Origin: Planctomycetota bacterium
GTDB taxonomy: Bacteria > Planctomycetota > Planctomycetia > Pirellulales > Lacipirellulaceae
NCBI GenBank assembly: GCA_029259915.1
Contig: JAJDED010000011.1
Location: forward strand, 1 to 64,000
DNA length: 64,000 nt
Direction: 5' to 3'
Every line of letters begins with the position of its first letter. The first letter of the stretch is position 1. The position numbers were made by a program, and so were the translations under genes. The notes under the pieces were generated by a model, which made no database searches, was not told the DNA's origin, and saw only the letters and a list, made by a program, of their open reading frames with translations. This document shows positions 52,879 to 62,240 of the stretch, in pieces.

Positions 52879-53673
52879 TCAAGAAGCAACGGCAACCGAG
52901 TCTCTCAGCGCATTGCGCAAGATGTCGATTGCCGAGGCTGCTTGCAGCGGGAATGCCCAAGCGATTGCGCCAATCGAAAAGAACAGGCAACCAATCGCGA
53001 GCAATGAATTCACACCAAAGCCGACGGCCAGGATATTGATCTGCGGCATCGTGCGTCCAACCAGTCCCAGTACCAGCGTGGCAAGCAATAGTGCCGTCAT
53101 CACCGGCGCTGCCGCGCGAATGCCAAGCATGAAGCTTTGACTGAGGAGCGTGGTCAGCGCGTCAACATAGGTTGTCCCGAGTGTTGCCCCGCCAGGGGGT
53201 AGCCAGGAGTACGTATCCAACAGTGCATCCATCACTAAACGATGTCCGTCTAAAAGCACAAACATCGATAGCGTGAGAAAATAGAAGACTTGCGAAAAAA
53301 TCGAGACGTTCGTATCCAAGGTAGGATCAAAAACATCTGCCAAAGCGGTACCACTCAACTGGCTAACAATTTGTCCTGTCACTTGGATCCCGGTTAGGAA
53401 CAGTGTGATCCCAAATCCCAGCAACACACCCACCAAGACTTCGCTCAACAGATAGCGTGCATAGACGAACAGATTCGTCATGTCGCTGGGCGGACTCGTG
53501 GCCAACAGCGGCGATATCAAGAGTGTGATCGACACCGCCAACAGCGCCCGCACTCGCATGGGAGCGGCTTGGGTGCCAAAGATCGGCGCGGTCATGATCA
53601 ACCCACCCACACGCGCTAATACCAGCGTGAAGATTGCAAACTGATTGAACAATAGCGTTTCTAGAAACGACAC
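52879..53673 (-). CDS. fliR: Flagellar export gate protein FliR
   Basis: The protein has 264 residues with about six membrane helices. FTLVLARVGGLIMTAPIFGT is near the start, with EVLVGVLLGFGITLFLTGIQ and FDPTLDTNVSIFSQVFYFLT further on. FliR joins FliP and FliQ in the export gate. Its start (MSFLETLLFNQF) lies 31 bases after fliQ on the same strand. Confidence 0.92.
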   Translation of the reverse strand: MSFLETLLFNQFAIFTLVLARVGGLIMTAPIFGTQAAPMRVRALLAVSITLLISPLLATSPPSDMTNLFVYARYLLSEVLVGVLLGFGITLFLTGIQVTGQIVSQLSGTALADVFDPTLDTNVSIFSQVFYFLTLSMFVLLDGHRLVMDALLDTYSWLPPGGATLGTTYVDALTTLLSQSFMLGIRAAAPVMTALLLATLVLGLVGRTMPQINILAVGFGVNSLLAIGCLFFSIGAIAWAFPLQAASAIDILRNALRDSVAVAS

Positions 53674-53704
53674 GGCCGTTAATGAACCCTACCAAAGTTG
53701 GTTG

Positions 53705-53971
53705 TCAAAGCGTGTTGGGAATGTTTGTGATGAGCGTATGCGAATAGTCGAGCAATCGGTCCAGAATCCACGGCAGAGCAAACGCCAGGGCTAGCACCAT
53801 CGCCACCAACTTGGGCACAAACGCCACGGTTTGTTCCTGAATCTGTGTGAGCGCTTGCATCAGACCGATGATCAAACCGACCACCATGCCGGCCAGCAAA
53901 ATCGGTGCTGCAACCATTGTCGCAATCAACAGCGCTTGGCGGCCTAATTCGACGGCGTCTTGAGGTTCCAT
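53705..53971 (-). CDS. fliQ: Flagellar export gate protein FliQ
   Basis: The protein has 88 residues, the normal FliQ length. EPQDAVELGRQALLIATMVA and VGLIIGLMQALTQIQEQTVA with LPWILDRLLDYSHTLI are typical. ATG 53971 is preferred over TTG 53992. Two helices; part of the FliPQR gate. Confidence 0.92.
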   Translation of the reverse strand: MEPQDAVELGRQALLIATMVAAPILLAGMVVGLIIGLMQALTQIQEQTVAFVPKLVAMVLALAFALPWILDRLLDYSHTLITNIPNTL

Positions 53972-53999
53972 GGGAGGCGGTTCTCTAGCCAAAGATCAA

Positions 54000-54854
54000 T
54001 TAAATATATTGAAAACTTTCCAAAAGCATCTCGACGACAAGTCGCCAACCGTCAACCAGCACAAACAACAACAGCTTGAACGGAAGCGAAATCAACACGG
54101 GCGGCAACATCAGCATGCCCATCGAGATCGTCACGCTGGCTACCACAATGTCGAGAATCACAAATGGCAGATAAACTTGAAAGCCGATCAGAAACGCTGT
54201 CTTCAGTTCGCTGAGCATGTACGCCGGCAAAAGTGCTTGCAGCGGTACAAGGCGTTCGTTCTCGGCCGCATCGAAGTAAGCATACTCGGGCAATTCGCCC
54301 GTCTCGGAGTCGATTTCACCCGGCATGTATTTTAGGAATAGATAAACGTCGTCACCGTTCTCGGTGAGCTGAATTTGGTTGGCCATAAAACGCCGTATCG
54401 GCGCCGCGCCCCGTTCCCATGCCACTTCGAGCGAGATTTCTTTTTCTGTGTACGGTTTGATCGCTTGCTCGTAAACGTCGGTCCAAACCGGCGTCATCAA
54501 CAGCACCGTCATGAACAAAGCGATCGAAGTGATCACCTGGCTGGGTGGCAACTGTTGTGTGCCGAGCGCTTGTCGCAACAATCCCAACACAACCAAAATG
54601 CGAATGAAACTGGTCGTCATCAGCAGCAACGCAGGCGCCAAGCTAATAACCGTCAGCAGGATCATCACCTGCAGCGCAGAAGAAAGTCCCTCAGGGCTCG
54701 TCCATTGCTCAGGCCCGCCCAGACCCGTGGGAAGCAACGACGAAGTCGGCCCCGCAGGCGCAGCGGCCGTTTGCGCGAATGCGGGCAGCGCGCCGGCAGC
54801 AACGCTGAGCGCTACAACCAGGATCGGTAGCCATCGTGTGAAGCGCAAGGGCAT
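54000..54854 (-). CDS. fliP: Flagellar export gate protein FliP
   Basis: The protein has 284 residues. The signal peptide ([19 protein letters not shown]) is followed by [40 protein letters not shown] and [19 protein letters not shown]. The C-terminal part is [20 protein letters not shown]. It is longer than the enteric protein (245) because of the N-terminal region and a polar loop ([20 protein letters not shown]). FliP is the main gate subunit. Confidence 0.93.
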   Translation of the reverse strand: MPLRFTRWLPILVVALSVAAGALPAFAQTAAAPAGPTSSLLPTGLGGPEQWTSPEGLSSALQVMILLTVISLAPALLLMTTSFIRILVVLGLLRQALGTQQLPPSQVITSIALFMTVLLMTPVWTDVYEQAIKPYTEKEISLEVAWERGAAPIRRFMANQIQLTENGDDVYLFLKYMPGEIDSETGELPEYAYFDAAENERLVPLQALLPAYMLSELKTAFLIGFQVYLPFVILDIVVASVTISMGMLMLPPVLISLPFKLLLFVLVDGWRLVVEMLLESFQYI

Positions 54855-54875
54855 TGCTGGAGGTTCCCTTTCAGT

Positions 54876-55805
54876 TCACGATTTGCCGGAGCGAGCATAA
54901 GCAGCGCCGGCTTGGTTATCTAAGAATCCACGAGCCGGTTCGTTGGCGAGTTCTTCCAATACCTGGTGAAACTCTGCGGTGGTACTGTGCTTGTGATTTC
55001 GCAAGCACAACCCCAACAGACGCTGGACCTCTTGTGGCTCGGTGACTTCTGCCAACGTGCTGACTCGTTCGGGTGTGATCGATACCAATACCAACTTGTT
55101 ACCCAACTGAAGCAAATGCGCGAAATGACGCGCCGCCAAGGGTACGCGTCCCAAAACAGCCACGGCTTCTTTCGGCAAAGGCGAAGTTGGCTTCGGACCG
55201 CTGCGCCGCAAAAGCCACGCACACATCAAAAACAATCCGACGACAATCGCCAAACCCGCACCTGCGGTGGTCAGTGATTCGATTTTTGGCAATGTGAATG
55301 GCAAAGCGTCGCGGTCGGCGAACAAAGCATCAGGCGAATGGGTTGCCGGGGGCGATGGGGGTGCAAGCCGACGTTTTTTTGGGTCACCGGATGGTGTTAA
55401 TACGTTTGGATTGCCGTTTGACGGCTGCTCGGTGAAGCCAGCTTGTCGGACTGAATTATCTCGATGCATCGGCGAACTGGCGGGTGCCGCGGCTGCCAAG
55501 CTCGGCTGTGTAGTAAGATTTTGCGTGGTGGTAAGATTTCTTGCCGTTTCGTTTTCCAGAACAGTTGGCGGAGGTGTTGTAGCGGGGGATTGGGCAACCG
55601 GTGCTGTACTTTGGCTCTGACCAGCCTGCCATTGAATCAACGTTGAGGCCGAGGCAACTTCAGCCCCAGGACGTCGATCTTCGACAGGAGTCACCAGCTG
55701 CGCAGAGACCGAGGCAACTTGCCAGACAACGGCCTGCAACAGCAGACAGAAAAATTGAACAAGTCTCGGCGGGACAACAATAGATGGAATAACAAAAAAA
55801 GGCAT
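54876..55805 (-). CDS. fliO: Flagellar assembly protein FliO
   Basis: The protein has about 309 residues. A signal-like segment (FFCLLLQAVVWQVASVSAQ) opens it. A long Ser/Pro/Ala-rich periplasmic region follows. Then a membrane helix (GAGLAIVVGLFLMCAWLL) and a cytosolic domain of FliO type (AVAVLGRVPLAARHFAHLLQ, then LGNKLVLVSITPERVS) complete it. It is far longer than the enteric FliO (about 120), through the disordered linker. ATG 55805 is preferred. It stabilises FliP during assembly. 21 bases before fliP. Confidence 0.8.
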   Translation of the reverse strand: MPFFVIPSIVVPPRLVQFFCLLLQAVVWQVASVSAQLVTPVEDRRPGAEVASASTLIQWQAGQSQSTAPVAQSPATTPPPTVLENETARNLTTTQNLTTQPSLAAAAPASSPMHRDNSVRQAGFTEQPSNGNPNVLTPSGDPKKRRLAPPSPPATHSPDALFADRDALPFTLPKIESLTTAGAGLAIVVGLFLMCAWLLRRSGPKPTSPLPKEAVAVLGRVPLAARHFAHLLQLGNKLVLVSITPERVSTLAEVTEPQEVQRLLGLCLRNHKHSTTAEFHQVLEELANEPARGFLDNQAGAAYARSGKS

Positions 55806-55970
55806 CTTGCCAAGCCAATCCGAAGAGGAGAGCAACTTTCCAAAATCTTAGTGCTAGCAATAGATTTCAAGCTGCCGGCGCAGGGAGAGCTTATAGAAAA
55901 TCGCCCCTGTTTCAGCCAGAGCAGTTCGGCGATTTAAGAGGCCAAGAGCGGAAAGATAAGGGGAGAGAGC

Positions 55971-56032
55971 AACTAGCAGAGAGCTAAGAGCCAGAGGGAA
56001 TGGTCTTTCTGGCTCTCAGCTTTCTGCTAGCT
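55971..56032. repeat. Inverted repeat, ACTAGCAGAGAGCTAAGAGCC family
   Basis: ACTAGCAGAGAGCTAAGAGC (55973-55992) and GCTCTCAGCTTTCTGCTAGC (56012-56031) pair across an 11-base loop with a few mismatches. It lies between fliO and fliN on the flagellar strand. Relatives are at 4598 and 38245. Confidence 0.8.
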
Positions 56033-56070
56033 AATACAAGCTTTCACCAGAAGCAATCGACAATTCCCCA

Positions 56071-56715
56071 TCAGGCACAAGCACTTTCGCCGACGATCAA
56101 TTCTGCGACGCGAATGCAAAAGTTGTCGTTCAACACAAGCACTTCGCCTCGAGCTACCAGCCGACCGTTCACGTAGATGTCGGCAGGATCCCCTGCCAAT
56201 TTGTCCAAGGGGACTACCGAACCCCGGCGGAGCCTGAGAACGTCTTCCAGATGCATGTGGGTTCGTCCCAACTCGATTGTCATGTCGAGCTGTACATCGC
56301 GCATCAACTCCAGCGTGGCTGCTTCTTTATTGGCAGCAGTTCCAGAGAACGACTGGAACTCGAAATTCTGGACCCCAGCCGGGAGCGCACCAGCATTCTG
56401 GTTGCCCTCTTGATCAATGGAATCCAAGGCTTCTTCGGCTTTGTTCAGCAACAATTCGATATCGTTGTTAGAAATGGGTGATTCGCTAACTGGCGCTTGC
56501 GCCGCTGTTTCTGTAGCCATTGGTGGTGGAGAACTGGACCCGCCAAGCAATGCTTCAATTTCCGCTTGATCGACTGCCCCAGAGGAATCCCCGACCTCTG
56601 CGGGAGGAGGTTCCGACGGGGGCGGTGGATCGGATTTTGAACCACTCCCGGCCTGAGATTGCCGAAGCAATTGTTCGATTTCGTCCTGGCCTACTTGTTC
56701 TGCGTCGTCCGCCAT
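56071..56715 (-). CDS. fliN: Flagellar motor switch protein FliN with triple EIxxLL motif
   Basis: The protein has 214 residues. The C-terminal SpoA domain (LMRDVQLDMTIELGRTHMHL, then EDVLRLRRGSVVPLDKLAGD and VLNDNFCIRVAELI) is FliN/SpoA. The N-terminal 110 residues are Pro/Ser-rich. They hold three copies of a motif: VGQDEIEQLL (8-17), VDQAEIEALL (48-57) and ISNNDIELLL (81-90). The motif matches the EIDALL pattern by which FliM and FliY bind CheY. fliM is absent between fliL and fliN. The enteric FliN is about 137 residues, so the tail is extra. Confidence 0.92.
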   Translation of the reverse strand: MADDAEQVGQDEIEQLLRQSQAGSGSKSDPPPPSEPPPAEVGDSSGAVDQAEIEALLGGSSSPPPMATETAAQAPVSESPISNNDIELLLNKAEEALDSIDQEGNQNAGALPAGVQNFEFQSFSGTAANKEAATLELMRDVQLDMTIELGRTHMHLEDVLRLRRGSVVPLDKLAGDPADIYVNGRLVARGEVLVLNDNFCIRVAELIVGESACA

Positions 56716-56813
56716 GGGAATCCATTCCTGGTGGTGGAGAACCGATCGACAAAAACATCTGTCCTTGTCCGCGGTTCGGTGATCGGTTTATTTGATAAGT
56801 GTGCTGGCAGTCG

Positions 56814-57404
56814 CTACCGTTCGATGAATGAGAACTTGCTAAAAACCGCTTCGTGCAGCAAGGGCTTGCCGAGAGCCCGGTTGGTTTTCTCTAAAATCTT
56901 GCGTTTGATCAAGCCCAACCCCGCTTCCGTCAGGTCGGTCACTTCCGTACCGCGGATCGTTACCAGAATTTGCTCGCGGATTCGAATCTGATTGGCATCG
57001 TAAAGCTGGAAAAAGTCTCCCTCTTCTTCTTCGAGCACCGTACCGTATAGCTCGAAATCGACGTTCAAGCTACTGCCGGTTTTAGGATTGTAGGTAAGAA
57101 CATGAAAGTTCCCCAGGCTGACTTCTCGCATATCTTGCGATGCTAGCGTTGCCGTGTCTGCTTCGGATCCGGCCGTTTCGCCTTCTCCTTCCAAATCGCG
57201 CCGAGCCTCGGCTGACGCTAGCTTCTCGGCAATTTCGCTCGTTTCCTTGGCCGAAGGAACCAGCATCGATGCGCCAGCAACTTCCAGCAGAACGATCACC
57301 GAAAGAAAAGCCAGCGCCTTGACCAACGTCATAAGTCCGGCAGGCTTTTTTTTGATCGCCTTTTCTTCTTCTTCGACAGGTTCTTCAGTCGTTTCGTCTG
57401 CCAT
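56814..57404 (-). CDS. fliL: Flagellar basal-body-associated protein FliL
   Basis: The protein has 196 residues. An acidic cytosolic start (ETTEEPVEEEEKAIKKK) leads into one membrane helix (LVKALAFLSVIVLLEVAGASM) and a periplasmic domain. That domain has FHVLTYNPKTGSSLNVDFEL, which continues YGTVLE, and RGTEVTDLTEAGLGLIKRKI. FliL works beside the stators. It is 52 bases after motB. Confidence 0.83.
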   Translation of the reverse strand: MADETTEEPVEEEEKAIKKKPAGLMTLVKALAFLSVIVLLEVAGASMLVPSAKETSEIAEKLASAEARRDLEGEGETAGSEADTATLASQDMREVSLGNFHVLTYNPKTGSSLNVDFELYGTVLEEEEGDFFQLYDANQIRIREQILVTIRGTEVTDLTEAGLGLIKRKILEKTNRALGKPLLHEAVFSKFSFIER

Positions 57405-57456
57405 CTCTTTTTCACCCTTAATGGAGCTATCCCGCTATCTTTTATTCAAATATAGC

Positions 57457-58212
57457 TTATGGATTTTCCGTCGAAATCGGTTTCGCTTTGCGATTACCAT
57501 CCAAATCTTCGACACGTTCGTCCCACATCAAAATCTGTACCCGAGAATTTCGCTGTAATCGATCCGGGTCGACGCCGTTGTAGATCGGCTCGCCGGCCCC
57601 GGCAGGGCCAAGCCGAATTCGTTTTCGATCGATCCCTTGCTCAATCAAAAAGTGCATCGTGTTTCTGCAGCGAGCATAAGCCAAATCCCATTCATCACGA
57701 AAATCGCTTTTCTTGTCCACGGGTCGCCGAGTCGTATGTCCTCGGATTTCGATCTTTTGCGGCTTGCCGGCGACTTGTTCAATGATCCACTGCAGATCGC
57801 GCTTGTTTTCTTCGGTAAGTTCGAAGGCATCTTCGGCAAAATAGATCACCCCGCCGATCGAGGAGTCGTCACCCGGACGGACGATTTGCACACGCTTGTG
57901 ATCGCCAGTGATCGACTTGACCTCCTGTCCCCCTTTCTTAATGTCCATCTGTTTCGAGCGACCCATGGAGTAGATCGGGTTGGGCATCGCAGCTCCTCGG
58001 GCTCGGCTTTCTCCCGGGACCATCGAAGCCTGAGTCATGTCGTGGCCAAACTGCCGACGAATCGACTCGACCATGGCCTGATATTTTTCGTCTTCCTTCA
58101 ACTCGCTCATCGACACAAGCATGATGAAGAACGTCAGCAACAGCGACATCATGTCGCCAAACGTAACGACCCACTCGGGTATGCCAGGTTCTGGTTCTTC
58201 TTCGACGGCCAT
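57457..58212 (-). CDS. motB: Stator protein MotB
   Basis: The protein has 251 residues. The membrane helix WVVTFGDMMSLLLTFFIMLV holds the proton-channel Asp20. The OmpA-like peptidoglycan domain has IRGHTTRRPVDKKSDFRDEW, then DLAYARCRNTMHFLIEQGID. It anchors the stator to the wall. It starts 35 bases after motA. Confidence 0.92.
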   Translation of the reverse strand: MAVEEEPEPGIPEWVVTFGDMMSLLLTFFIMLVSMSELKEDEKYQAMVESIRRQFGHDMTQASMVPGESRARGAAMPNPIYSMGRSKQMDIKKGGQEVKSITGDHKRVQIVRPGDDSSIGGVIYFAEDAFELTEENKRDLQWIIEQVAGKPQKIEIRGHTTRRPVDKKSDFRDEWDLAYARCRNTMHFLIEQGIDRKRIRLGPAGAGEPIYNGVDPDRLQRNSRVQILMWDERVEDLDGNRKAKPISTENP

Positions 58213-58247
58213 GGTCGAAACTTTCAGTTAGTTTTTATTGCCCCAAG

Positions 58248-59018
58248 CTACGCTGCCTGATCGTTCGCGCGGAGCTTTGGTGGAACAAAAGTGTTGAGTT
58301 TCTGTTCGATCACTCGAGGGTTTTCCCCCGATTGGATAGCCATAATGCCTCGCACGATGATTTCCATCGCCAGCAGTTCTTGTTTGTTTGTGAATCCAAG
58401 CTTCTCGGCAAAGGGGAGGAAAAATACATTCGAAGCGATTGCTCCGTACATCGTGGTCAGCAGTGCCACGGCCATACCGGCCCCGATCTTCGACGGATCG
58501 CTCATGTCGCCGAGCATGATCACCAGACCCATCAAGGTGCCGATCATGCCAAACGCCGGTGCGAAACGTCCCATGCAATCCAGAAGCCCTTTGCCGTCGC
58601 GGTGCCGGGTGGCGACCGCGTCGATTTCGGTCCGCATGATGTCTTCCATCACCTCGGGTCGCGTGCCGTCGACAGCCATCTGCACGCCGAGCACGATAAA
58701 AGGATTTTCGATTTCCGCCAAGCGACTTTCCAGCGCCAGCAAACCATCGCGGCGAGCGGTTTCTGCCAAGCTGACGATCTCTTCCACCAATTGGGGAATC
58801 GAATCGAGCTTGTACATCAACACCTTCATTCCCACACTGAAAACACTCAAAAAGTTTTTCAGCGGGTAGGAAATCAGTGTGGCTGCAATCGCACCACCGA
58901 TGACGACCATGACCGAGGCCGCATCGAAAAACGACATGAACGAACCGCCGCCGATGACGATCGACGCCAAGATCAGTGCCAGCGCACCAACGACGCCAAG
59001 TAATGTCGCAATATCCAT
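58248..59018 (-). CDS. motA: Stator protein MotA
   Basis: The protein has 256 residues with four helices. It has ASVMVVIGGAIAATLISYPL, LGVQMAVDGTRPEVMEDIMR and CMGRFAPAFGMIGTLMGLVI, characteristic of the MotA/PomA ring. Its partner MotB follows directly. It could drive by protons or sodium; the ion cannot be told with confidence. Confidence 0.92.
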   Translation of the reverse strand: MDIATLLGVVGALALILASIVIGGGSFMSFFDAASVMVVIGGAIAATLISYPLKNFLSVFSVGMKVLMYKLDSIPQLVEEIVSLAETARRDGLLALESRLAEIENPFIVLGVQMAVDGTRPEVMEDIMRTEIDAVATRHRDGKGLLDCMGRFAPAFGMIGTLMGLVIMLGDMSDPSKIGAGMAVALLTTMYGAIASNVFFLPFAEKLGFTNKQELLAMEIIVRGIMAIQSGENPRVIEQKLNTFVPPKLRANDQAA

Positions 59019-59226
59019 CGCAGGGTCAGATCAGGCGGAAGGAAGTTTGGTTGGGAGATAATTCTGGGTTTAGGGCCGTCACGCCGGCTAGACGCTTAGG
59101 ACAGGGCCTGGAAAAACATAGCATTGCCCTGTTATTGTCCCGTTGCCGAAGCCTCCGCTTTCGTCTCTTCAGAAGACTGAAAACAATGCCCGACCGTCAC
59201 AGCCCGCAAAACCGGCATGGCCTTGC

Positions 59227-59430
59227 TTAATTTGCTTGCCCCAAGGGCACTAATCGTTTGTTTCGTTGGTATTCGACCGTAAGCTCCAGCACCACTTCGG
59301 GCGTTTCAGTCACGACAATCCGGTCGCCCATCGTCAAGGTGATGAACGTATCGGGCCGCTGTTCTACGTACTTGATCAACTCGGCATTGAGTATAAAAGC
59401 CTCGCCGCTAAGCCGCGTCAGCTTGATCAT
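59227..59430 (-). CDS. flbD: FlbD-family flagellar protein
   Basis: The protein has 67 residues. IKLTRLSGEAFILNAELIKY and VEQRPDTFITLTMGDRIVVT follow the FlbD family. Its role is unclear; it is usually located between hook and motor genes, as here. A gap of 208 bases separates it from motA. Confidence 0.88.
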   Translation of the reverse strand: MIKLTRLSGEAFILNAELIKYVEQRPDTFITLTMGDRIVVTETPEVVLELTVEYQRNKRLVPLGQAN

Positions 59431-59520
59431 GACATACTCCTAGAGAGAGTTCGTTGCGGTGGCTGCACACCAGAAACCTAGTGCTCCGCCATACGATTCT
59501 CAAACGTAGCTTATTAAAAG

Positions 59521-59655
59521 AGGTCGGAGGTTGGAGGTCAGAGGTCAGAAAAAATAGTGGCATCTATCAGACGCTCTATCCGGCTGCCAAATTCCTTACT
59601 CCTGCCTCCCTCAATCATTCTCTTGGCGTCCTTGGCGCTCTTGGCGGTTCATCTT
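59521..59655. repeat. Mixed repeat arms (GAGGTCGGAGGTTGG and TTGGCGTCCTTGGCG)
   Basis: GAGGTCGGAGGTTGGAGGTC (59521-59540) is of the family of 1960 and 39545. CTTGGCGTCCTTGGCGCTC (59622-59640) and TTGGCGGTTC are the right arm of the 42894 family. They do not pair with each other, so the gap holds fragments of two elements between flbD and flgE. Confidence 0.65.
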
Positions 59656-59685
59656 CTTCGTTTACGGTAACGATTCAGTTTCCGT

Positions 59686-62157
59686 TTAACGCTGCAGTGC
59701 CAACAACTCGTCAAGCAATTCTTGGACGGCGCTGATCACTCGCGCACCTCCTCGATACTGGGTGGAAGCCAGGATCAGTTCGATCAGGTTTTGCCCGATG
59801 TCGGTATTGGAAAGCTCCACAGCACCCGCGGTCAGCGTACCGATACCTTCCTCGCCGGGAGCACCCAAAATCGCGTCGCCGGAGTTCACACCGACGTCGA
59901 ACAGGCTGTCGCCGACTTGGGTTAAACCGGAGCTATTCGAGAATCGTGCCATCACAATTTGTCCCACAGCACGTTGCGTACCGTTGCTAAACTGCCCCTG
60001 GATGAGGCCGTCGTCGGTAATGATAAAGTTGGTCAGCACACCCGGGGGAAAACCGTCTTGGCTGGTCACGTTGAGCGAACTAATCGGATTGCCCTGCGCG
60101 TCGGTTTCGCCCAGCGCTTTGATTTGCGAGAAATTAAGCTCCACTTCCAGTGGCGATTCCGAGGCGGTGGTGTTTCTTTGGACGCTGATTCGGTCTTGAG
60201 TCGCACTCGTAAGGTCGCCGTTGCTATCGAACTCGAGCAACCCATCGCCGACAACGGTTGTGACTCCACTAAGTGGCTCGTTCTCGGCGCTGGTGGCGAA
60301 CCAGCGGTAAACGGTGCTATTTGAATTCTTTTGCTCCAGTGTCGTGGTGATGCGCACTTTCAGTGGCAAGCCGAGCGAATCGTAAACGATCATCTCGGTC
60401 GAAGTACCAGGCCCGACAGCTGCCTGTGTTTCAGAGAACGTAACCGGCAACGTCGAAGCAGATGTCGAACCGGTGGGAGTGAGCCGGAATGCGGTTAACG
60501 GAACTTCAATAGCGTTTTCTTCACCCAGGTTGCTGGTGATAATAATTTTTCCCCCAACGATCGATACATTTCCTGGCGTTGGGAACGGCGTACCCGGCAC
60601 ATCGGACTGCGTGTCGATACCCATGGCATCGCGCATAAAGTCGATGAGCTCTTGCACGGTCGTGCCCGTTAACGGATCGTCGGTGATCGTCAATGTCTTC
60701 GGAGCCATCTCGACGCCATCTTTATCGGCAGAGAAAGTTAATGCGCCAGCCTCGAAGAAATTCTCGACATAAGATTCACCTTCTCGCACGACCAAGTCGA
60801 CCAGACGTGTTCCGGTTCCGGCGACGGGGCCATCAAGGTTAACCTGCGCTCGCGTTAACAGAGTTGCGTCGCTCACGCTATCCACAAAACTTGTCGCACC
60901 CATAGCGATGGAGCTGGTGGGGTCGTCCACACGGCGGAAATCTGAGCTGTTCGAAACGTTGCGATAGATACGAATTTGATCAAAGGTGGGAGCAAGTGCC
61001 CCTAAATCTAAATCCGTGAGATCGAGATGAATCTTACCGCCGGTAGAAATAACCGACTCAGTGCCAATTTTCGCCGTGGGACGTGTCTCGATGCTGTTGG
61101 TCGAATCGTAATAAGTGACGTAGTAGCTGTAACTGCCGGAATCAATCAGTTCGGTATCAAGTTGAGGATTTGTGATTAAGGTTGCGTCAGTGACTGCATC
61201 CGAAAAAGTTGTTGTGACGTTGTCAGCAATATCGCCAACTTGGTAGAAGGTGGAACCTCCTGCTTCGGTCCGGTAAATTCGCCTACCGTTGGTAAACTCA
61301 CCACCTCCAGTGGGTAGAGTGTTCAGATTGATTTGTCCCGCACCTCCGGAGTTGTCGACCGAAATGACGGTAGAAATCTGGCTTTCAAAATTGTTCGCGT
61401 CGAGAAACGCCACACGATATTGCACGGTGCCCGCTGCCGGTCCGGCGCCGGCATTGGTGGGAATTGCGTTCGTGGAGGTAACCAGTGGGGCATCTGTTGC
61501 TGTAGCCGAGATGTCGTTAATGTCGAAGGCTTGTCCTGCATCGGAAGGCGGCTGACCGATCGTGCCGTCTCCCAGCACAACCGATTCGGAAATTGAGGGG
61601 GGCGAACCAATGTCTACCGAGGGGTTGAGCACCCCACTGAAGTTGGCAACCGTGGTCGCCTGAGCCACCCGCTCTTTGCCCAACGGAATCGAGAGAGGAA
61701 CTAGATTGTCGGTCACAATCTCAAAGTCGTCGTTCACACCGTAGCCCAACAGACGCTGCCCGGTTGGGGTGACCACTTCGTTCTCGGCATTGAGTTTGAG
61801 TTGTCCATTACGCGTGTAGAGTTGGTTTGTGCCCGATTGGACAATCAAAAAGCCATCGCCTTGGATTGCGACATCCAACGGGTTCGAGCTGATTTCGATC
61901 GTACCTTGCGTAAAATTGGGCGAAATCTCCGCAACCTTCACACCCAAGCCAATCTGGCGAGGGTTCGTACCGCCGGAGTTCGTACTCGGTGCGGAACCGA
62001 TACTGATGGTTTGCAAAAACTGCGTGGCAAAAATCGCTTCCGATTCCTTGAACCCGACAGTCTGCGAGTTCGCCACATTGTTGCCCACTACGTCGATCGT
62101 AGTTTCGGCAGCTTGCAGACCTGTTAACGCAGTGGTTAATGCTGATTGAAGACCCAT
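59686..62157 (-). CDS. flgE: Flagellar hook protein FlgE with two inserted modules
   Basis: The protein has 823 residues against about 400 for the enteric hook. The N-terminus (GLQSALTTALTGLQAAETTI, then DVVGNNVANSQTVGFK) and the C-terminus (ELSNTDIGQNLIELILASTQ) are typical of hook and rod proteins. IAIQGDGFLIV-like VAIQGDGFLIV also fits. Two similar modules are inserted at about residues 243-330 and 342-435. Each has an L..LP or L..TDLDL stretch, then IYR and a later TxFxDxVxD. A relative is in FlgD. These may be exposed on the hook surface. Confidence 0.92.
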   Translation of the reverse strand: MGLQSALTTALTGLQAAETTIDVVGNNVANSQTVGFKESEAIFATQFLQTISIGSAPSTNSGGTNPRQIGLGVKVAEISPNFTQGTIEISSNPLDVAIQGDGFLIVQSGTNQLYTRNGQLKLNAENEVVTPTGQRLLGYGVNDDFEIVTDNLVPLSIPLGKERVAQATTVANFSGVLNPSVDIGSPPSISESVVLGDGTIGQPPSDAGQAFDINDISATATDAPLVTSTNAIPTNAGAGPAAGTVQYRVAFLDANNFESQISTVISVDNSGGAGQINLNTLPTGGGEFTNGRRIYRTEAGGSTFYQVGDIADNVTTTFSDAVTDATLITNPQLDTELIDSGSYSYYVTYYDSTNSIETRPTAKIGTESVISTGGKIHLDLTDLDLGALAPTFDQIRIYRNVSNSSDFRRVDDPTSSIAMGATSFVDSVSDATLLTRAQVNLDGPVAGTGTRLVDLVVREGESYVENFFEAGALTFSADKDGVEMAPKTLTITDDPLTGTTVQELIDFMRDAMGIDTQSDVPGTPFPTPGNVSIVGGKIIITSNLGEENAIEVPLTAFRLTPTGSTSASTLPVTFSETQAAVGPGTSTEMIVYDSLGLPLKVRITTTLEQKNSNSTVYRWFATSAENEPLSGVTTVVGDGLLEFDSNGDLTSATQDRISVQRNTTASESPLEVELNFSQIKALGETDAQGNPISSLNVTSQDGFPPGVLTNFIITDDGLIQGQFSNGTQRAVGQIVMARFSNSSGLTQVGDSLFDVGVNSGDAILGAPGEEGIGTLTAGAVELSNTDIGQNLIELILASTQYRGGARVISAVQELLDELLALQR

Positions 62158-62240
62158 GACACACTCCCTTGTTTAGTTTTATCTATACAGTTTGTTGGTA
62201 AGTGAACTTTGTGCAGTAGTACAAATCGATAAAAGTTTTT

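Noticed and set aside
52499..52990. Open frame across the REP-like element between fliR and flhB
   Set aside because: It translates repeat sequence; a similar frame occurs in the other copy only because the DNA is shared.
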